Virus record (IMG/VR): IMGVR_UViG_3300037882_000936
Span: 1 to 36,646 of that record
Length of the DNA: 36,646 nucleotides
Direction: 5' to 3' (one strand)
Origin: a virus
The notes beneath the pieces were generated by a model that did no database searches, was not told where the DNA came from, and worked only from the letters and a program-made list of their open reading frames with translations. A program made the position numbers and the translations under genes. Below are positions 1 to 8,510 of the stretch, one piece after another. Numbering within the stretch: position 1 is the first letter of the stretch; every line of letters starts with the position of its first letter.

Positions 1-99
1 CGTGGGTAGGACGACCCAAGAAGAGATAGACGCTTTTGTCGAGGCTAATAAAGATAAGCCCGTTGTTATTATTGACCAAAAACTAGTGGCTCTAGAGCC
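1..99. repeat. Terminal direct repeat, left copy (contig circularity)
   Basis: These 99 bases are identical to 36548-36646. A gene reads through the join: the 46-residue ORF starting at 36416 ends at 36556 inside the right copy, and the ORF starting at 2 also starts at 36549. An exact repeat of assembly k-mer size with genes running across it points to a circular or circularly permuted genome cut at an arbitrary place, not to a real short packaging repeat. Confidence 0.9.
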
Positions 100-121
100 T
101 CACCAATGGTGTCGGTTGTAA
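2..121 (+). CDS. Small hypothetical protein (39 aa), GTG start
   Basis: Unrecognised. The ORF starts with GTG inside the end of the 46-residue gene that precedes it on the circle, an 8-base overlap (GTGGGTAG), and ends in TAA. The product is acidic in its first half (TTQEEIDAFVEANKDK) with a short hydrophobic strand, VVIID, and a C-terminal HQWCRL. A further GTG lies ten codons upstream, so the true start is uncertain. It sits third in a chain of tiny overlapping genes behind the promoter at 36291, directly before the HNH and terminase genes. A small regulator or packaging accessory is possible, but nothing in the sequence proves a function. Confidence 0.5.
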   Translation: MGRTTQEEIDAFVEANKDKPVVIIDQKLVALEPHQWCRL

Positions 122-135
122 TATTTTTCATTTTT

Positions 136-792
136 ATGAATAAGATGCCCCCCATAATTAGCCATCATGAAGCAAAAAATCTCGGCCTGAAAAGGTTTTT
201 CACGGGCAAACCCTGTAAATACGGCCATATTTCAGAACGCCTTACGAGTAATAGGAGTTGTTTAGTTTGCGGTAAAATTAAGCTTCAGAGGTGGCAGCAA
301 GAAAATCCCCAAAAGGTTCGCGCCCTTGATAATGCTAGGCATCTTAGGGATAAAGACAAAAGGAACGCAGCGGCGCGCGCGCGCGCTAAAAGGGACGGAG
401 CCGCGGCAACAAAGCGCAAGAATGAGTGGGCCGCTAACAATAGAGACAAGGTCAAGAAAATACAAAAACGATGGAACGACAAAAACAGGCACAAGATAAA
501 TGCTTACGCAGCAAATAGAAGGGCACTTTTATTTGGAGCTGGTCAACATACTGGCGAGGATATAAAGCAACTATATCAATCCCAAGATGGAAATTGCGGC
601 ATATGCGAGAAGCGTCTGGGAAGGTGGCACGTAGACCACATAGTCCCTATATCCAAAGGGGGGCTTAACACAAAAGATAATTTGCAGTTACTATGCAAAA
701 CATGTAATTTAAGGAAAGGGGCTAAGTCCCTAGAAGAGGTTTTGTCTTTTTTGAAGGTAAATAATGGGACGCAAGGTGGGATCACAAAATAA
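136..792 (+). CDS. HNH endonuclease next to terminase
   Basis: A 218-residue protein with an N-terminal cysteine-rich segment (GKPCKYGH near 25-31, then CLVC near 42-45), a very basic middle, and a C-terminal HNH nuclease domain at about 154-194. That domain has a CxxC pair (C154, C157), the HVDH motif at 165-168, N182, and a second CxxCN at 187-191. HNH enzymes use a metal-bound ββα site to nick or cut DNA. Beside a terminase they either help packaging cleavage or are mobile homing nucleases. The start is ambiguous: ATGs at 106, 136 and 145 are in frame and none has a clear ribosome site. I chose 136 because the family-like part (EAKNLGLKRFFTGKPC) follows closely. The 3' end overlaps the next gene by 29 bases. 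Confidence 0.82.
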   Translation: MNKMPPIISHHEAKNLGLKRFFTGKPCKYGHISERLTSNRSCLVCGKIKLQRWQQENPQKVRALDNARHLRDKDKRNAAARARAKRDGAAATKRKNEWAANNRDKVKKIQKRWNDKNRHKINAYAANRRALLFGAGQHTGEDIKQLYQSQDGNCGICEKRLGRWHVDHIVPISKGGLNTKDNLQLLCKTCNLRKGAKSLEEVLSFLKVNNGTQGGITK

Positions 793-1105
793 AGCTAATC
801 AAGAGCTTCGTCTAGTGGTGGCAAAACTTGTAGACGACAATTCCCAAAAGTTTCAGGGCTGGCTTGATATGATCGAGCAGGACCACGGCCCTTTGGAGGC
901 CTTTAAGAGAATAGAGGCTTTACTAGAGTTCTGTATTCCAAAGCTAGCCCGCACTGAATTAGCTGGAGACAAGAAAAACCCGGTGGCGGTTGCAGACGTA
1001 ACAGACATCAAGAGCAAAATCCTAAAGGCCATTCCAGATGACCAAATCAATGCTATCCTCGCTACCGGAAATAACGATGGCGGATCTGATAGCGGAACAG
1101 CATAG
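764..1105 (+). CDS. Terminase small subunit (putative)
   Basis: A 113-residue protein beginning MGRKVGSQNKANQELR and containing an amphipathic core, about residues 36-66, with GPLEAFKRIEALLEF and PKLARTEL. This style is seen in small terminase or DNA-recognition subunits. The tail is acidic and low in complexity (NNDGGSDSGTA). Position is the main support: it overlaps the large terminase gene by 29 bases and follows an HNH gene, the usual order in headful-packaging phages. Its expected role is to bind the pac site and load the large subunit. Sequence similarity alone would not settle the call. Confidence 0.7.
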   Translation: MGRKVGSQNKANQELRLVVAKLVDDNSQKFQGWLDMIEQDHGPLEAFKRIEALLEFCIPKLARTELAGDKKNPVAVADVTDIKSKILKAIPDDQINAILATGNNDGGSDSGTA

Positions 1106-2459
1106 GCGCAAATACAGGCGCAAGGATTACTACTTTCCTGATTACGGCCCTTTGCGCCGCGAGCTTTACATCAAACACATGGAGTTTATTGAGAACACGG
1201 GTAAATACCGTGAATCATGCTTTATGGCTGCCAACCGCGCAGGCAAGTCAGAAACAGGCGCTTACGCTGTGGCTGTATGGCTTACTGGCGAATATCCAGA
1301 CTGGTGGCACGGCAAGCGGTTTGATGGCCCCGTCAATGTCCTTGTATCGGGCGAGACTGGAAAACTGGTTCGGGATTCGATCCAGAGGAAGCTGCTCGGC
1401 GCACCTAATGCATTAGGAACGGGTACTATCCCCCTTGATTGTATTATTGAAAAGCGCCCTAAGTCTGGTATTCCTGATGCAATCGATACGGTGCGAATTA
1501 AGCACGTTAATGGCGAAAGCATTCTGCAATTCCAGTCATATGACCAAGGACGCGAGGCGTTTCAGGCGACCGAGCGTGACGTAATACTTGAAGATGAAGA
1601 ACCACCTATTTCAATTCACAATGAAAATCTAATCCGCACGATGACAACGGGCGGTATTGTCATACTCACATTCACACCACTCAAGGGCCTGTCTGAAACA
1701 GTCCTTTCCATGCAGGAAAAGGCTGAAAAGGGCATTTGCTCTATTGTCCGCGCTACATGGGATGATGCCCCGCATTTGGGCGAGAAGGAAAAGGCAGAGC
1801 TGATGCTTGCGCTTCCTCCATACCAGCGCGATGCTCGTTCTAAGGGTATTCCACAACTTGGCAGTGGTGCCATTTACCCCATTCCAGAAACAGATTTTAT
1901 TGTAGACCCGTTCAAGATTCCTAGTCATTACAAGGTTGTGTATGGCTTTGACGTGGGCTGGAATAATACGGCGGCTGTGTGGCTGGCCCATGATCTTGAG
2001 AGTGACACGGTTTACCTAACACATGATTACAAGCGCGGACAGGCCGAGCCCGCTGTCCATGCAGCTTCTATCAAGGCGCGTGGCGATTACCCGGGCGTCA
2101 TTGACCCAGCCTCCCGGGGTAGGGCGCAAAAGGATGGTGAGCAATTAATTGCGCTGTACAGACAGCAAGGGTTGGAATTGCAGTTGGCAGACAACACCGT
2201 CGAGGCTGGTATATTTGATGTTTATGAGCGCTTAACTACTGGTAGGCTCAAGGTATTTAAGACTTGTCAATCCACCATAGGGGAATTTAGACTATACAGG
2301 CGCGACGAGAAGGGGCGGATTGTTAAGGAAAATGATCACTTGATGGATGCGCTTAGATATGCAATTAGATCGGGCTTGAAAATAGCAGATTATTGCAAAA
2401 AACGGAGCAAGGACGACCCCTTCGCAAATACAGGACATAATGCAGGATGGATGGCATGA
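1077..2459 (+). CDS. Terminase large subunit (ATPase and nuclease)
   Basis: A 460-residue DNA-packaging motor. The ATPase half has a Walker A at 51-58 (AANRAGKS), a Walker B with catalytic acid at 168-175 (DVILEDEE) and a coupling motif at 198-204 (TFTPLKG). The RNase H-like nuclease half has acidic residues in YGFDVGW (D292), VIDPAS (D343) and NDHLMDAL (D424). The protein docks on the portal, pumps DNA into the prohead and cuts the concatemer. I chose the ATG at 1077 because GGAA lies 7 bases upstream; an in-frame ATG at 1038 would add 13 residues and lengthen the overlap with the small subunit. Length is normal for the family. Confidence 0.95.
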   Translation: MADLIAEQHRRKYRRKDYYFPDYGPLRRELYIKHMEFIENTGKYRESCFMAANRAGKSETGAYAVAVWLTGEYPDWWHGKRFDGPVNVLVSGETGKLVRDSIQRKLLGAPNALGTGTIPLDCIIEKRPKSGIPDAIDTVRIKHVNGESILQFQSYDQGREAFQATERDVILEDEEPPISIHNENLIRTMTTGGIVILTFTPLKGLSETVLSMQEKAEKGICSIVRATWDDAPHLGEKEKAELMLALPPYQRDARSKGIPQLGSGAIYPIPETDFIVDPFKIPSHYKVVYGFDVGWNNTAAVWLAHDLESDTVYLTHDYKRGQAEPAVHAASIKARGDYPGVIDPASRGRAQKDGEQLIALYRQQGLELQLADNTVEAGIFDVYERLTTGRLKVFKTCQSTIGEFRLYRRDEKGRIVKENDHLMDALRYAIRSGLKIADYCKKRSKDDPFANTGHNAGWMA

Positions 2460-2656
2460 AAGAGGCGCTTGAAAGACTTAGGGAAGCCGTTGAGAAGATC
2501 GGCCTTACCTTTGATGATAATAATATGAAAATAAGTAGAGAGTATGATATCGAGCGTGATTGTATTTTTTACAAGGCCACTTACAGAGCTGATGATGATA
2601 CTGTGTTTGTTTTCCCGTGGGTTGAGGGTAAAAATGATAACAACACAGCCGATTAA
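2456..2656 (+). CDS. Hypothetical protein (66 aa)
   Basis: Unrecognised. It starts at an ATG sharing four bases (ATGA) with the terminase stop; an ATG at 2447 is an in-frame alternative. The N-terminal half is an amphipathic helix (MKEALERLREAVEKIG). The rest looks like β-strand with several acidic residues (TYRADDDTVFVFPWVEGK). The overlap with terminase suggests translational coupling and a late packaging-time role, but no family can be named. Confidence 0.55.
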   Translation: MKEALERLREAVEKIGLTFDDNNMKISREYDIERDCIFYKATYRADDDTVFVFPWVEGKNDNNTAD

Positions 2657-2801
2657 GAATATAGGGCCGATAATGTTTGCCCGCAATTATGAATATGCGT
2701 TCTATTCACGATTCCATAATTGCGTTAAGTATGAAAATATTAACTACACGCATTTATTTGATGTTTCTATTAGAAGATACGCTGGCTATCCTTGGGCTTG
2801 A
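2634..2801 (+). CDS. Hypothetical protein (55 aa)
   Basis: Unrecognised. A good ribosome site (GAGGG, 4-5 bases upstream) supports the ATG at 2634, which overlaps the preceding gene by 23 bases. The product is rich in Tyr, Asn and Phe (FARNYEYAFYSRFHN) and has no membrane segment. It is the last gene before the portal and is followed by a short gap holding an inverted repeat. Base composition is more AT-rich than in the virion genes around it, which may mean a recent arrival. Confidence 0.5.
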   Translation: MITTQPIKNIGPIMFARNYEYAFYSRFHNCVKYENINYTHLFDVSIRRYAGYPWA

Positions 2802-2837
2802 CCATAACATTGAACTAAGTTAATATCTTAAAGCCTT

Positions 2838-2849
2838 CGGTAAATACCG
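2838..2849. promoter_or_regulatory. Inverted repeat CGGTA-AA-TACCG before portal
   Basis: A perfect 12-base inverted repeat sits 9 bases before the portal start codon, where no ribosome site is visible. The inner ten bases (GGTAAATACC) also occur at 1200-1209 in the terminase gene. A longer relative with arms ATACGGTA and TACCGTAT lies at 14696-14714. It could be a protein-binding site or a small RNA hairpin controlling translation of the portal. Function is inferred only. Confidence 0.35.
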
Positions 2850-2858
2850 TCTGTACGA

Positions 2859-4922
2859 ATGCCCTTTCCGGGCCAATATCGAAAATCTCAATGGTTCGCA
2901 TTGTCAGATATTGTAGAAGACGCACGAAAAGGTTATGAAGCCGCGCAGTCGTACTGGTCCCCCATATACGAACCAGCTCGCGAGGATTTGCGTTTTCTGT
3001 CGGATGAGCCCGGCGCTCAATGGGATGACAAAGCATTTGCCCTAAGAAAGCGCCGCAACCGCCCCGCGCTAACAATCGATCAGCTCACTCAATTCGTTAA
3101 TCAGGTGTCAAACGACATCCGTATGAATACGCCGAGTATTAACGTAATCCCCCATTCAGGTGGTGCAGATTTAGAAACCGCTGAAATCTATCAAGGATTG
3201 ATTAGAGACATCGAGCAAACCTGCAACGCAGATGATGCTTATGACTATGCGGTGAATTCGGCGATTAAATGCTCTATCGGGTTTTTCCGTATTGACCATA
3301 GATACAAAGATGATCTGAGCTTCGAGCAAGAGCTTTACATAGAGCGCGTTGTCAATCCTCTCTCGGTTTACCTCGATCCCAACAGCGTTGCCCCTGATGG
3401 ATCAGATGCTATGTGCGCGTATGTTCTAGAGCAGATCAGCCTTGACGAATTCAAAAGCAGATATCCAGACGCAGACCCGGTTTCTTTTGACGATGGCAAA
3501 AAGATTGTACTGGAGAAGAAAGAAGACCAGATAACGATTTGCGAATATTTCAAGGTAGAAGAAGAAACTGTACAAATTGCCCAGCTTGCTGATGGTTCTA
3601 TCGTAGAAATGCAGGACGGGATAGAAGCTGTATCGGTTCGTGACGGCAAGCGCAGGATTGTTCGCCGCTATCATCTTTCCGGTGCTGACACGCTGAAGGA
3701 AACAACATTCCCCGGTAAATATATCCCGCTCATTCCTGTTTACGGTGAAGAGGCGTGGATTGATGGCGAGCGTAGAATTCATTCACTCATTCGCAAGGCA
3801 AAAGACCCGCAGCGCAGGTATAATATCTGGGCCTCCACTGAGGCTGAATTGCTGCTTAAGGCTCCAAAGGCCACGATTATCGCGGTCGGCGGTACGACTG
3901 AGAACTACGCCGCTGATTACAAGGACCCTGACAATGCAATCGTCCTGCGGTACGACCAGACGGATTCAAAGGGCAATCAAGCACCGCCCCCACAGCTTAA
4001 CCCCGGCCCGCAAATTCCAGCCGGGATCGTCAACGCAATGCAACGCGCAGCGGATGACATTAAATCCACGATGGGGTTGTACAACGCGTTCATCGGCCAG
4101 CGTGGCAATGAGACTTCAGGCGTTGCTATTCAGCAGCGCAAGATGGAAGGCGACCGAGCGATTTATCACTTTGGTGATAACCTTGTGCGCTCGATCACTC
4201 AAGCGGGTAGGCTTTTGGTGTCCGCTATTCCAGACATTCATTCTAAGCCTGAGATCGTGCGTGTAATAGGCAAAGAGGACGCAAGCGAAGAGGTCGGGAT
4301 TAACGGCGCGATGGCTGAAGGTCAGGAGCGCCCGTTCTATCTCACTCAAGGTCAATACAATGTCAGGGTAACGACAGGTGCGAGCTTCGCAACGATGCGC
4401 GAAGAGGCAGCAGACTTCTTCCAGCAGGTCATCCAGTCACAGCCGCAGCTTATGGAAGTTGCGGGCGACCTGATGTTTAAATACATGGACTTCCCCGGTG
4501 CGCAGGCCTTGTCAGAGCGCATGAAGAAAATAATCCCGCCGCATATTCTTGATGAAGAGGGCGAGAAAGACCCTGCCACAGCAGCGCTAGAGCAAGAAAA
4601 CCAGCAGCTCAAAATGGCCATGCAACAGATGCAAACCGAAATGCAGGCTACACAGCAGCAGCTTGATAACAAGCAGGGCGAGCTACAAATCAAGGCGCAG
4701 TCCGAGGTTGTTAAAGCGCAAGGAGATGAGAATAAGAACGCAATCGAGATTGCCAAGCTTCAATTGGAAGAATTTAAGGTCAGAACAGAGATGGAAATTA
4801 AACAGGCGGAACTCGCCCTTAAGAACCGTGAGCTGGACCTCAAAGAACAGGAGGCGCTTTTTAGCGCATCCCAGCAGCTTAACGCTGCTCAAACAGAGAT
4901 ACCGCAATCAAGCGGTTACTAA
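2859..4922 (+). CDS. Portal protein, P22-like
   Basis: A 687-residue portal, long like the P22 family. The N-terminal part (ALSDIVEDARKGYEAAQSYW, then FVNQVSNDIRMNTPSINVIP near 85-105) and the central section with ERRIHSLIRKAKDPQRRYN and NETSGVAIQQRKMEGDRAIY are typical of these portals. The C-terminal 110 residues or so are rich in Gln, Glu and Lys and would form a coil comparable to the P22 barrel. The dodecamer forms the unique vertex, the DNA channel and the terminase dock. No Shine-Dalgarno is seen before the ATG at 2859, and the upstream inverted repeat may matter. The gene is followed closely by scaffold and coat, supporting the assignment. Confidence 0.93.
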   Translation: MPFPGQYRKSQWFALSDIVEDARKGYEAAQSYWSPIYEPAREDLRFLSDEPGAQWDDKAFALRKRRNRPALTIDQLTQFVNQVSNDIRMNTPSINVIPHSGGADLETAEIYQGLIRDIEQTCNADDAYDYAVNSAIKCSIGFFRIDHRYKDDLSFEQELYIERVVNPLSVYLDPNSVAPDGSDAMCAYVLEQISLDEFKSRYPDADPVSFDDGKKIVLEKKEDQITICEYFKVEEETVQIAQLADGSIVEMQDGIEAVSVRDGKRRIVRRYHLSGADTLKETTFPGKYIPLIPVYGEEAWIDGERRIHSLIRKAKDPQRRYNIWASTEAELLLKAPKATIIAVGGTTENYAADYKDPDNAIVLRYDQTDSKGNQAPPPQLNPGPQIPAGIVNAMQRAADDIKSTMGLYNAFIGQRGNETSGVAIQQRKMEGDRAIYHFGDNLVRSITQAGRLLVSAIPDIHSKPEIVRVIGKEDASEEVGINGAMAEGQERPFYLTQGQYNVRVTTGASFATMREEAADFFQQVIQSQPQLMEVAGDLMFKYMDFPGAQALSERMKKIIPPHILDEEGEKDPATAALEQENQQLKMAMQQMQTEMQATQQQLDNKQGELQIKAQSEVVKAQGDENKNAIEIAKLQLEEFKVRTEMEIKQAELALKNRELDLKEQEALFSASQQLNAAQTEIPQSSGY

Positions 4923-4933
4923 CCCAAGGTGAA

Positions 4934-5749
4934 ATGATGCAAGACGAAAATGAAATCGTTGGTATGGATGTCGAGGTAAAAGATACCCCGGTTGTCGAGG
5001 ATGCCGCCGATGAAACTAGTGAAGATGTTTCCGAAGACAAAGCCACTGAAGCCGATGCCGAGGATGGCGCGGATGATGGTGGTGAAATCGACAAGGAAAT
5101 GAAAACGATCAAGAAGGCGTTGAACAAGAAGAATCGATACATCGACAATCAGCGCGCTCGTATTCGTGCATTAGAAGCCGAAATGCAAAAGCTGACAAGC
5201 CAGCAGAACAAGGCCGAGGCTCCAGAAATGGATAAGTTCGACAGTGTTCTTGATTGGGTTGATGCAAAGCAAACTTATAACCTTGACCAAAAACTACAGG
5301 AACAAGCGCAGCAACAGCAGCTAGCCTATTTGCAAAATCAGCAAGCTATGGTCAGACAGCAACAAGCGCAAGTCATAGAGGATACAATGACAGAATTGCT
5401 TTCTAGCAATCCTGACGTTAAGGCAGTTATCACGCAAAACGCGCAAGTCATTCAAAGTATGCCCCCACATATCGGGGCTTTGATGTTTGAGATTGATAAC
5501 GCCCCCGCTGCGACTTACGCACTGGCAAAAGAGGGAAGGTTACAAGACCTTTACTTTATGCCGCCGCACATTGCCGCTGCACATCTTGTTCAGGCAGAAA
5601 TTCGCGGACAGCAGTATTTACAGCAATCCGCAAAACCACCCAAACAAGCGCCGCAACCTATCGGACCTCTGAAGGGTGCGGGTAAATCGTCAAACAGGCC
5701 GCTAGAACAACGCTCACCAGATGAGCTTATGAAGTGGCTCAACACATAA
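4934..5749 (+). CDS. Scaffolding protein (putative)
   Basis: A 271-residue protein with a strongly acidic N terminus (about residues 1-55: many Asp and Glu around DAADETSEDVSEDKATEADA). A charged helical region follows, then a Gln-rich coiled coil near 115-150, and a helical C-terminal domain ending in QRSPDELMKWL. A helical, charged protein between portal and coat matches the scaffold that templates procapsid assembly in P22-like phages. AAGG lies five bases before the first of two tandem ATGs. Known scaffolds share little sequence, so the assignment rests on composition, length and position. Confidence 0.82.
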   Translation: MMQDENEIVGMDVEVKDTPVVEDAADETSEDVSEDKATEADAEDGADDGGEIDKEMKTIKKALNKKNRYIDNQRARIRALEAEMQKLTSQQNKAEAPEMDKFDSVLDWVDAKQTYNLDQKLQEQAQQQQLAYLQNQQAMVRQQQAQVIEDTMTELLSSNPDVKAVITQNAQVIQSMPPHIGALMFEIDNAPAATYALAKEGRLQDLYFMPPHIAAAHLVQAEIRGQQYLQQSAKPPKQAPQPIGPLKGAGKSSNRPLEQRSPDELMKWLNT

Positions 5750-5761
5750 AGGGACTAAAAA

Positions 5762-7000
5762 ATGTCTAATACATTAAATACACTAAAAAACGCCCCCGGC
5801 GTTGTGGCCTCTCTGGCTGCAAAAATGCTTGCTGATAAAGTTCAGTTTGCAAAAACTATCGATCAGGCCGATGAGTCTGATTATGACGGCAAGAATGGCT
5901 ATCAAGCTGGCGACACGATCTACATCAGCAAGAACGCCCGTTTTATCTCTGGCACAAACGCAGATATTACCTCTGCAATTCAGGACGTAAAAGAGGAGAA
6001 AGTTGCACTGACGCTCGATGAGCGCCGCGTAACTGGTATTGCCTTGACCTCTGCTGAAATCGCGACAGAAGCTTCACTGAAATCATGGGCTAAGCGTATT
6101 CTTGACCCTGCTGTTTCTGAAATGGCGCAAAAGATTGAGGCTTCTTTCCTCGATAAAGCCATGGATGCGACTTATAACAGCGTTGGTTCTGCTGGTTCGA
6201 CTGTTTTTGACATGGACACGATCTTGTCCGCTGGTCAGAAAATTGACGAATTTGCATGTCCTGACCTCGACAACCGCTATGTTCTGCTGAACCCAGCAGC
6301 GCAGCGCTCGGCTGTTAACGCTAACAAAGGCCTGTTTAATGCCGATGTTAAGGTTGCTCAGCAGTACATCAAGGGCCGCATGGGAACAGCAATGGGCTTT
6401 GACTTCCTGTCAAACAACCTTCTGCCAACCCACACAAACGGCAATGACGTAGTGTTTGAAGTCCGCACAACGGTTTCTACTGAAGGCCAAGCCACTCTGG
6501 TGGTCGAAGGCCTGACGACGACAACCGGGACTGTTAAGAAAGGCACAGTGTTTACGATTGGTTCTGTTAACGCTGTTCATCCGATCACCAAGACAGACCT
6601 TGGTTATCTGCAACAGTTCGTTGTCACGGCTGATGCGACTGCTGATGGTTCGGGTTACGCGACTTTGAGCGTGTCCCCTGCCTTCTACACCTCGGCATCC
6701 AATGGCCTGCAAAACATCTCAGCCTTCCCGGTTGATGGTGCGGCTATTACTCCGGTTGGTGCGGCTTCGACTGCTTACGTGCAGAATATTGCCTACCACA
6801 AGTCGGCATTCCGCATGGTATCGGTCCCTCTGGTTAAGCCTGATGGTACGGATATGGCAGCTCAGAAGACGGTCGATGGCTTTACGCTCCGCGTAATTCG
6901 CGACTACGACGTTCTGACTGACAAGCTGATTATGCGCCTTGACTTCCTCGGCGGTATCGCTGCGGTACGTCCTGAATGGGCCGTAAGGATCACAGCCTAA
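5762..7000 (+). CDS. Major capsid protein, P22 gp5-like
   Basis: A 412-residue coat protein of the P22 gp5 type HK97 fold. Family-like features include the N-terminal stretch with MLADKVQFAKTIDQ, the YQAGDTIYISKN strand, and the C-terminal DVLTDKLIMRLDFLGGIAAVRPEWAVRI, the usual end of this family. A Thr, Val and Gly-rich β section at about 225-305 is probably the inserted domain. The coat forms the icosahedral shell around the scaffold. The ribosome site is AAAGGGA, 6-7 bases upstream. A strong terminator follows at once, so coat mRNA probably ends here in part, which would raise head proteins over distal genes. Confidence 0.95.
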   Translation: MSNTLNTLKNAPGVVASLAAKMLADKVQFAKTIDQADESDYDGKNGYQAGDTIYISKNARFISGTNADITSAIQDVKEEKVALTLDERRVTGIALTSAEIATEASLKSWAKRILDPAVSEMAQKIEASFLDKAMDATYNSVGSAGSTVFDMDTILSAGQKIDEFACPDLDNRYVLLNPAAQRSAVNANKGLFNADVKVAQQYIKGRMGTAMGFDFLSNNLLPTHTNGNDVVFEVRTTVSTEGQATLVVEGLTTTTGTVKKGTVFTIGSVNAVHPITKTDLGYLQQFVVTADATADGSGYATLSVSPAFYTSASNGLQNISAFPVDGAAITPVGAASTAYVQNIAYHKSAFRMVSVPLVKPDGTDMAAQKTVDGFTLRVIRDYDVLTDKLIMRLDFLGGIAAVRPEWAVRITA

Positions 7001-7007
7001 ATAATTT

Positions 7008-7041
7008 GGAGGGGGCATCAAAACCCCCTCCTTCTTCTTTT
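7008..7041 (+). terminator. Rho-independent terminator after coat gene
   Basis: An 8-bp perfect stem (GGAGGGGG with CCCCCTCC) encloses the loop CATCAAAA and is followed by TTCTTCTTTT. It starts 8 bases after the coat stop codon. The next gene begins 20 bases later with no obvious new promoter, so partial read-through is likely. Confidence 0.9.
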
Positions 7042-7060
7042 AACATCGAAAGGTTTTAAC

Positions 7061-7573
7061 ATGGCTAAGAATAAGGTTTTATACGAAGGCGCGCTAGCTG
7101 CTGATACGCGGGAAGTAATTAACGAGAATTTTTATGACGTTGGTTATTGCTCTGCGCAGTTTCTTGCTGATTCGTCTGGCACGGGAACGACATTGACGAA
7201 TGTTACTGGTATGGTGACCGAAACTCTCCAACCCGGCACTTATGCTTTCCGCATTGTCCTGCGCGTTACCGCTACGGCAAACAGCGGCTTTAAGTGCGGT
7301 CTGAAGTTCGGCACCGCAAGCATGCTGACATCGATCTCTGCAAGAACCAAGGCTTACACAGCCTCGGCAATTGCTACGACCAGCTTTACGACAGCGACAG
7401 ACGCGGCCTCTTTGGTCGCGGCTACAACTGCGTACACTGGTGTTGAGGTTGACGGTACTTTGGTGGTTTCCACTGCGGGAACTCTTCAGTTCCAAGCTGC
7501 ACAAAACGCATCTCATGCTGATGACACGACCGTTGAGGTTGGTTCATTCATGGAATTCAGAAAGATTGCATAA
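7061..7573 (+). CDS. Head decoration or small virion protein (putative)
   Basis: A 170-residue protein rich in Thr, Ala and Gly with alternating β-strand character. Phrases such as DSSGTGTTLTNVTGM, LQPGTYAFRIVLRV and AGTLQFQAAQNASHADDTTV recur in small phage structural proteins with a jelly-roll-like fold. No signal peptide or membrane segment is visible. It lies between coat and adaptor genes, where decoration proteins are common, and is translated just after the terminator hairpin. The ribosome site is a weak GAAAGG. A decoration role is an inference from composition and position. Confidence 0.6.
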   Translation: MAKNKVLYEGALAADTREVINENFYDVGYCSAQFLADSSGTGTTLTNVTGMVTETLQPGTYAFRIVLRVTATANSGFKCGLKFGTASMLTSISARTKAYTASAIATTSFTTATDAASLVAATTAYTGVEVDGTLVVSTAGTLQFQAAQNASHADDTTVEVGSFMEFRKIA

Positions 7574-7824
7574 TGATAAAGCTGACAAAAGGTGAGGGCG
7601 TAAAGTTTCTTAGCCCTGAAAGCTCGCTTATTCCTATGCTTGTGCATGAGGGATGGGAGGCTGAAGGCAGCGGGAATAAAAAACCTGCTGAGGCTATCCC
7701 TGTTGTTGCTGATGATAAGCTTGCCGAGCTCCGTGCTGAAGCTGAAGCCCTTGGCTTGAGCGTTCATCACAAGACAGGAGTTGCAAAGCTTACTGAGCTG
7801 ATTGAAGAGGCAAAATCTAAATGA
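7573..7824 (+). CDS. Small head-region protein with SAP/HeH-like C terminus
   Basis: An 83-residue protein that starts on the last base of the previous stop (TAATG). Residues 1-33 (VKFLSPESSLIPMLVHEGWE) form a compact β-type segment. The last 35 residues (KLAELRAEAEALGLSVHHKT, then LTELIEEAK) match the helix-extension-helix pattern of SAP/HeH-like nucleic-acid-binding motifs. Similar small proteins with this ending occur in head modules of many phages. It might bind packaged DNA or neighbouring head proteins; the exact role is unknown. Confidence 0.65.
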   Translation: MIKLTKGEGVKFLSPESSLIPMLVHEGWEAEGSGNKKPAEAIPVVADDKLAELRAEAEALGLSVHHKTGVAKLTELIEEAKSK

Positions 7825-8510
7825 GTACAGCGCTGGGCATAATTAAATCTGCTATGAGAAAAGCGGGTGTTTTAACGAAGTCGGAAAACCCGTCTACGGA
7901 TGAAGCAACCGATGGGCTAGAAATGCTCAACGATTTATTGGCGAGCATGTCCAATGATAGCATGGTGGTTTATGCCCGGACGCTGGAAAACTTTACACTG
8001 GCTGGCGGTACGGCAAGTTATACGATAGGGGCTAGCGGTACTTTCAACACGGTCAGGCCGATTAAGATAATCACTGCGTATGTCCGCTCTGGAACGATTG
8101 ATTACTATGTTGATATTGTGAACGACGAGCAATATGCGTCGATCCCGATGAAAAGCATTAGCTCGATCCCGCAGTTTTTGAACTACACAAACGCCTATCC
8201 GCTTGGTGTGATTAATCTGTACCCCGTTCCTGCCGCGGCTGACACGCTTTATATCTTGAGCGAAAAGCAGCTTTCCGAATTCACGATCAATCAGACTGTT
8301 TCTCTACCGCCCGGCTGGCGCAGAATGCTGATTTACAATCTTGCTATGGAGTTAGGCCCTGAATACGGTCAACCACTTACTCAGGAAATCAAGATGATTG
8401 CCGATGAGAGCAAGGGCGAGATTCGCCGGGCTATTATGAATGCAAAATCCATGGAATGGGATGTCGGGTTGGCGACTGCTGGTAATGTCTACAATGGCTG
8501 GACAAGATGA
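7821..8510 (+). CDS. Head-to-tail adaptor, P22 gp4-like tail accessory factor
   Basis: A 229-residue protein of the P22 gp4 tail-accessory family. It has an N-terminal helical part (IIKSAMRKAGVLTKSENPST, EATDGLEMLNDLLASMSND), a β-rich middle with ASYTIGASGTFNTVRPIKI, and a helical end with LPPGWRRMLIYNLAMELGPEYGQPL. In P22 twelve copies close the portal after packaging and carry the hub protein. It overlaps both neighbours by four bases (ATGA), consistent with coupled translation of adaptor and hub. Length is somewhat above P22 gp4. Confidence 0.88.
   Translation: MSTALGIIKSAMRKAGVLTKSENPSTDEATDGLEMLNDLLASMSNDSMVVYARTLENFTLAGGTASYTIGASGTFNTVRPIKIITAYVRSGTIDYYVDIVNDEQYASIPMKSISSIPQFLNYTNAYPLGVINLYPVPAAADTLYILSEKQLSEFTINQTVSLPPGWRRMLIYNLAMELGPEYGQPLTQEIKMIADESKGEIRRAIMNAKSMEWDVGLATAGNVYNGWTR

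Noticed and set aside
1-99. Genuine short terminal repeat of a T7-like packaging type
   Set aside because: The length is a common assembly k-mer size, the terminase and capsid set is P22-like, and genes run through the join.
1616-1991. Long antisense ORFs within the terminase gene and similar ones in portal, coat and fibre genes
   Set aside because: They are opposite strongly supported coding regions, have no ribosome sites or domains, and their composition reflects the sense codons.
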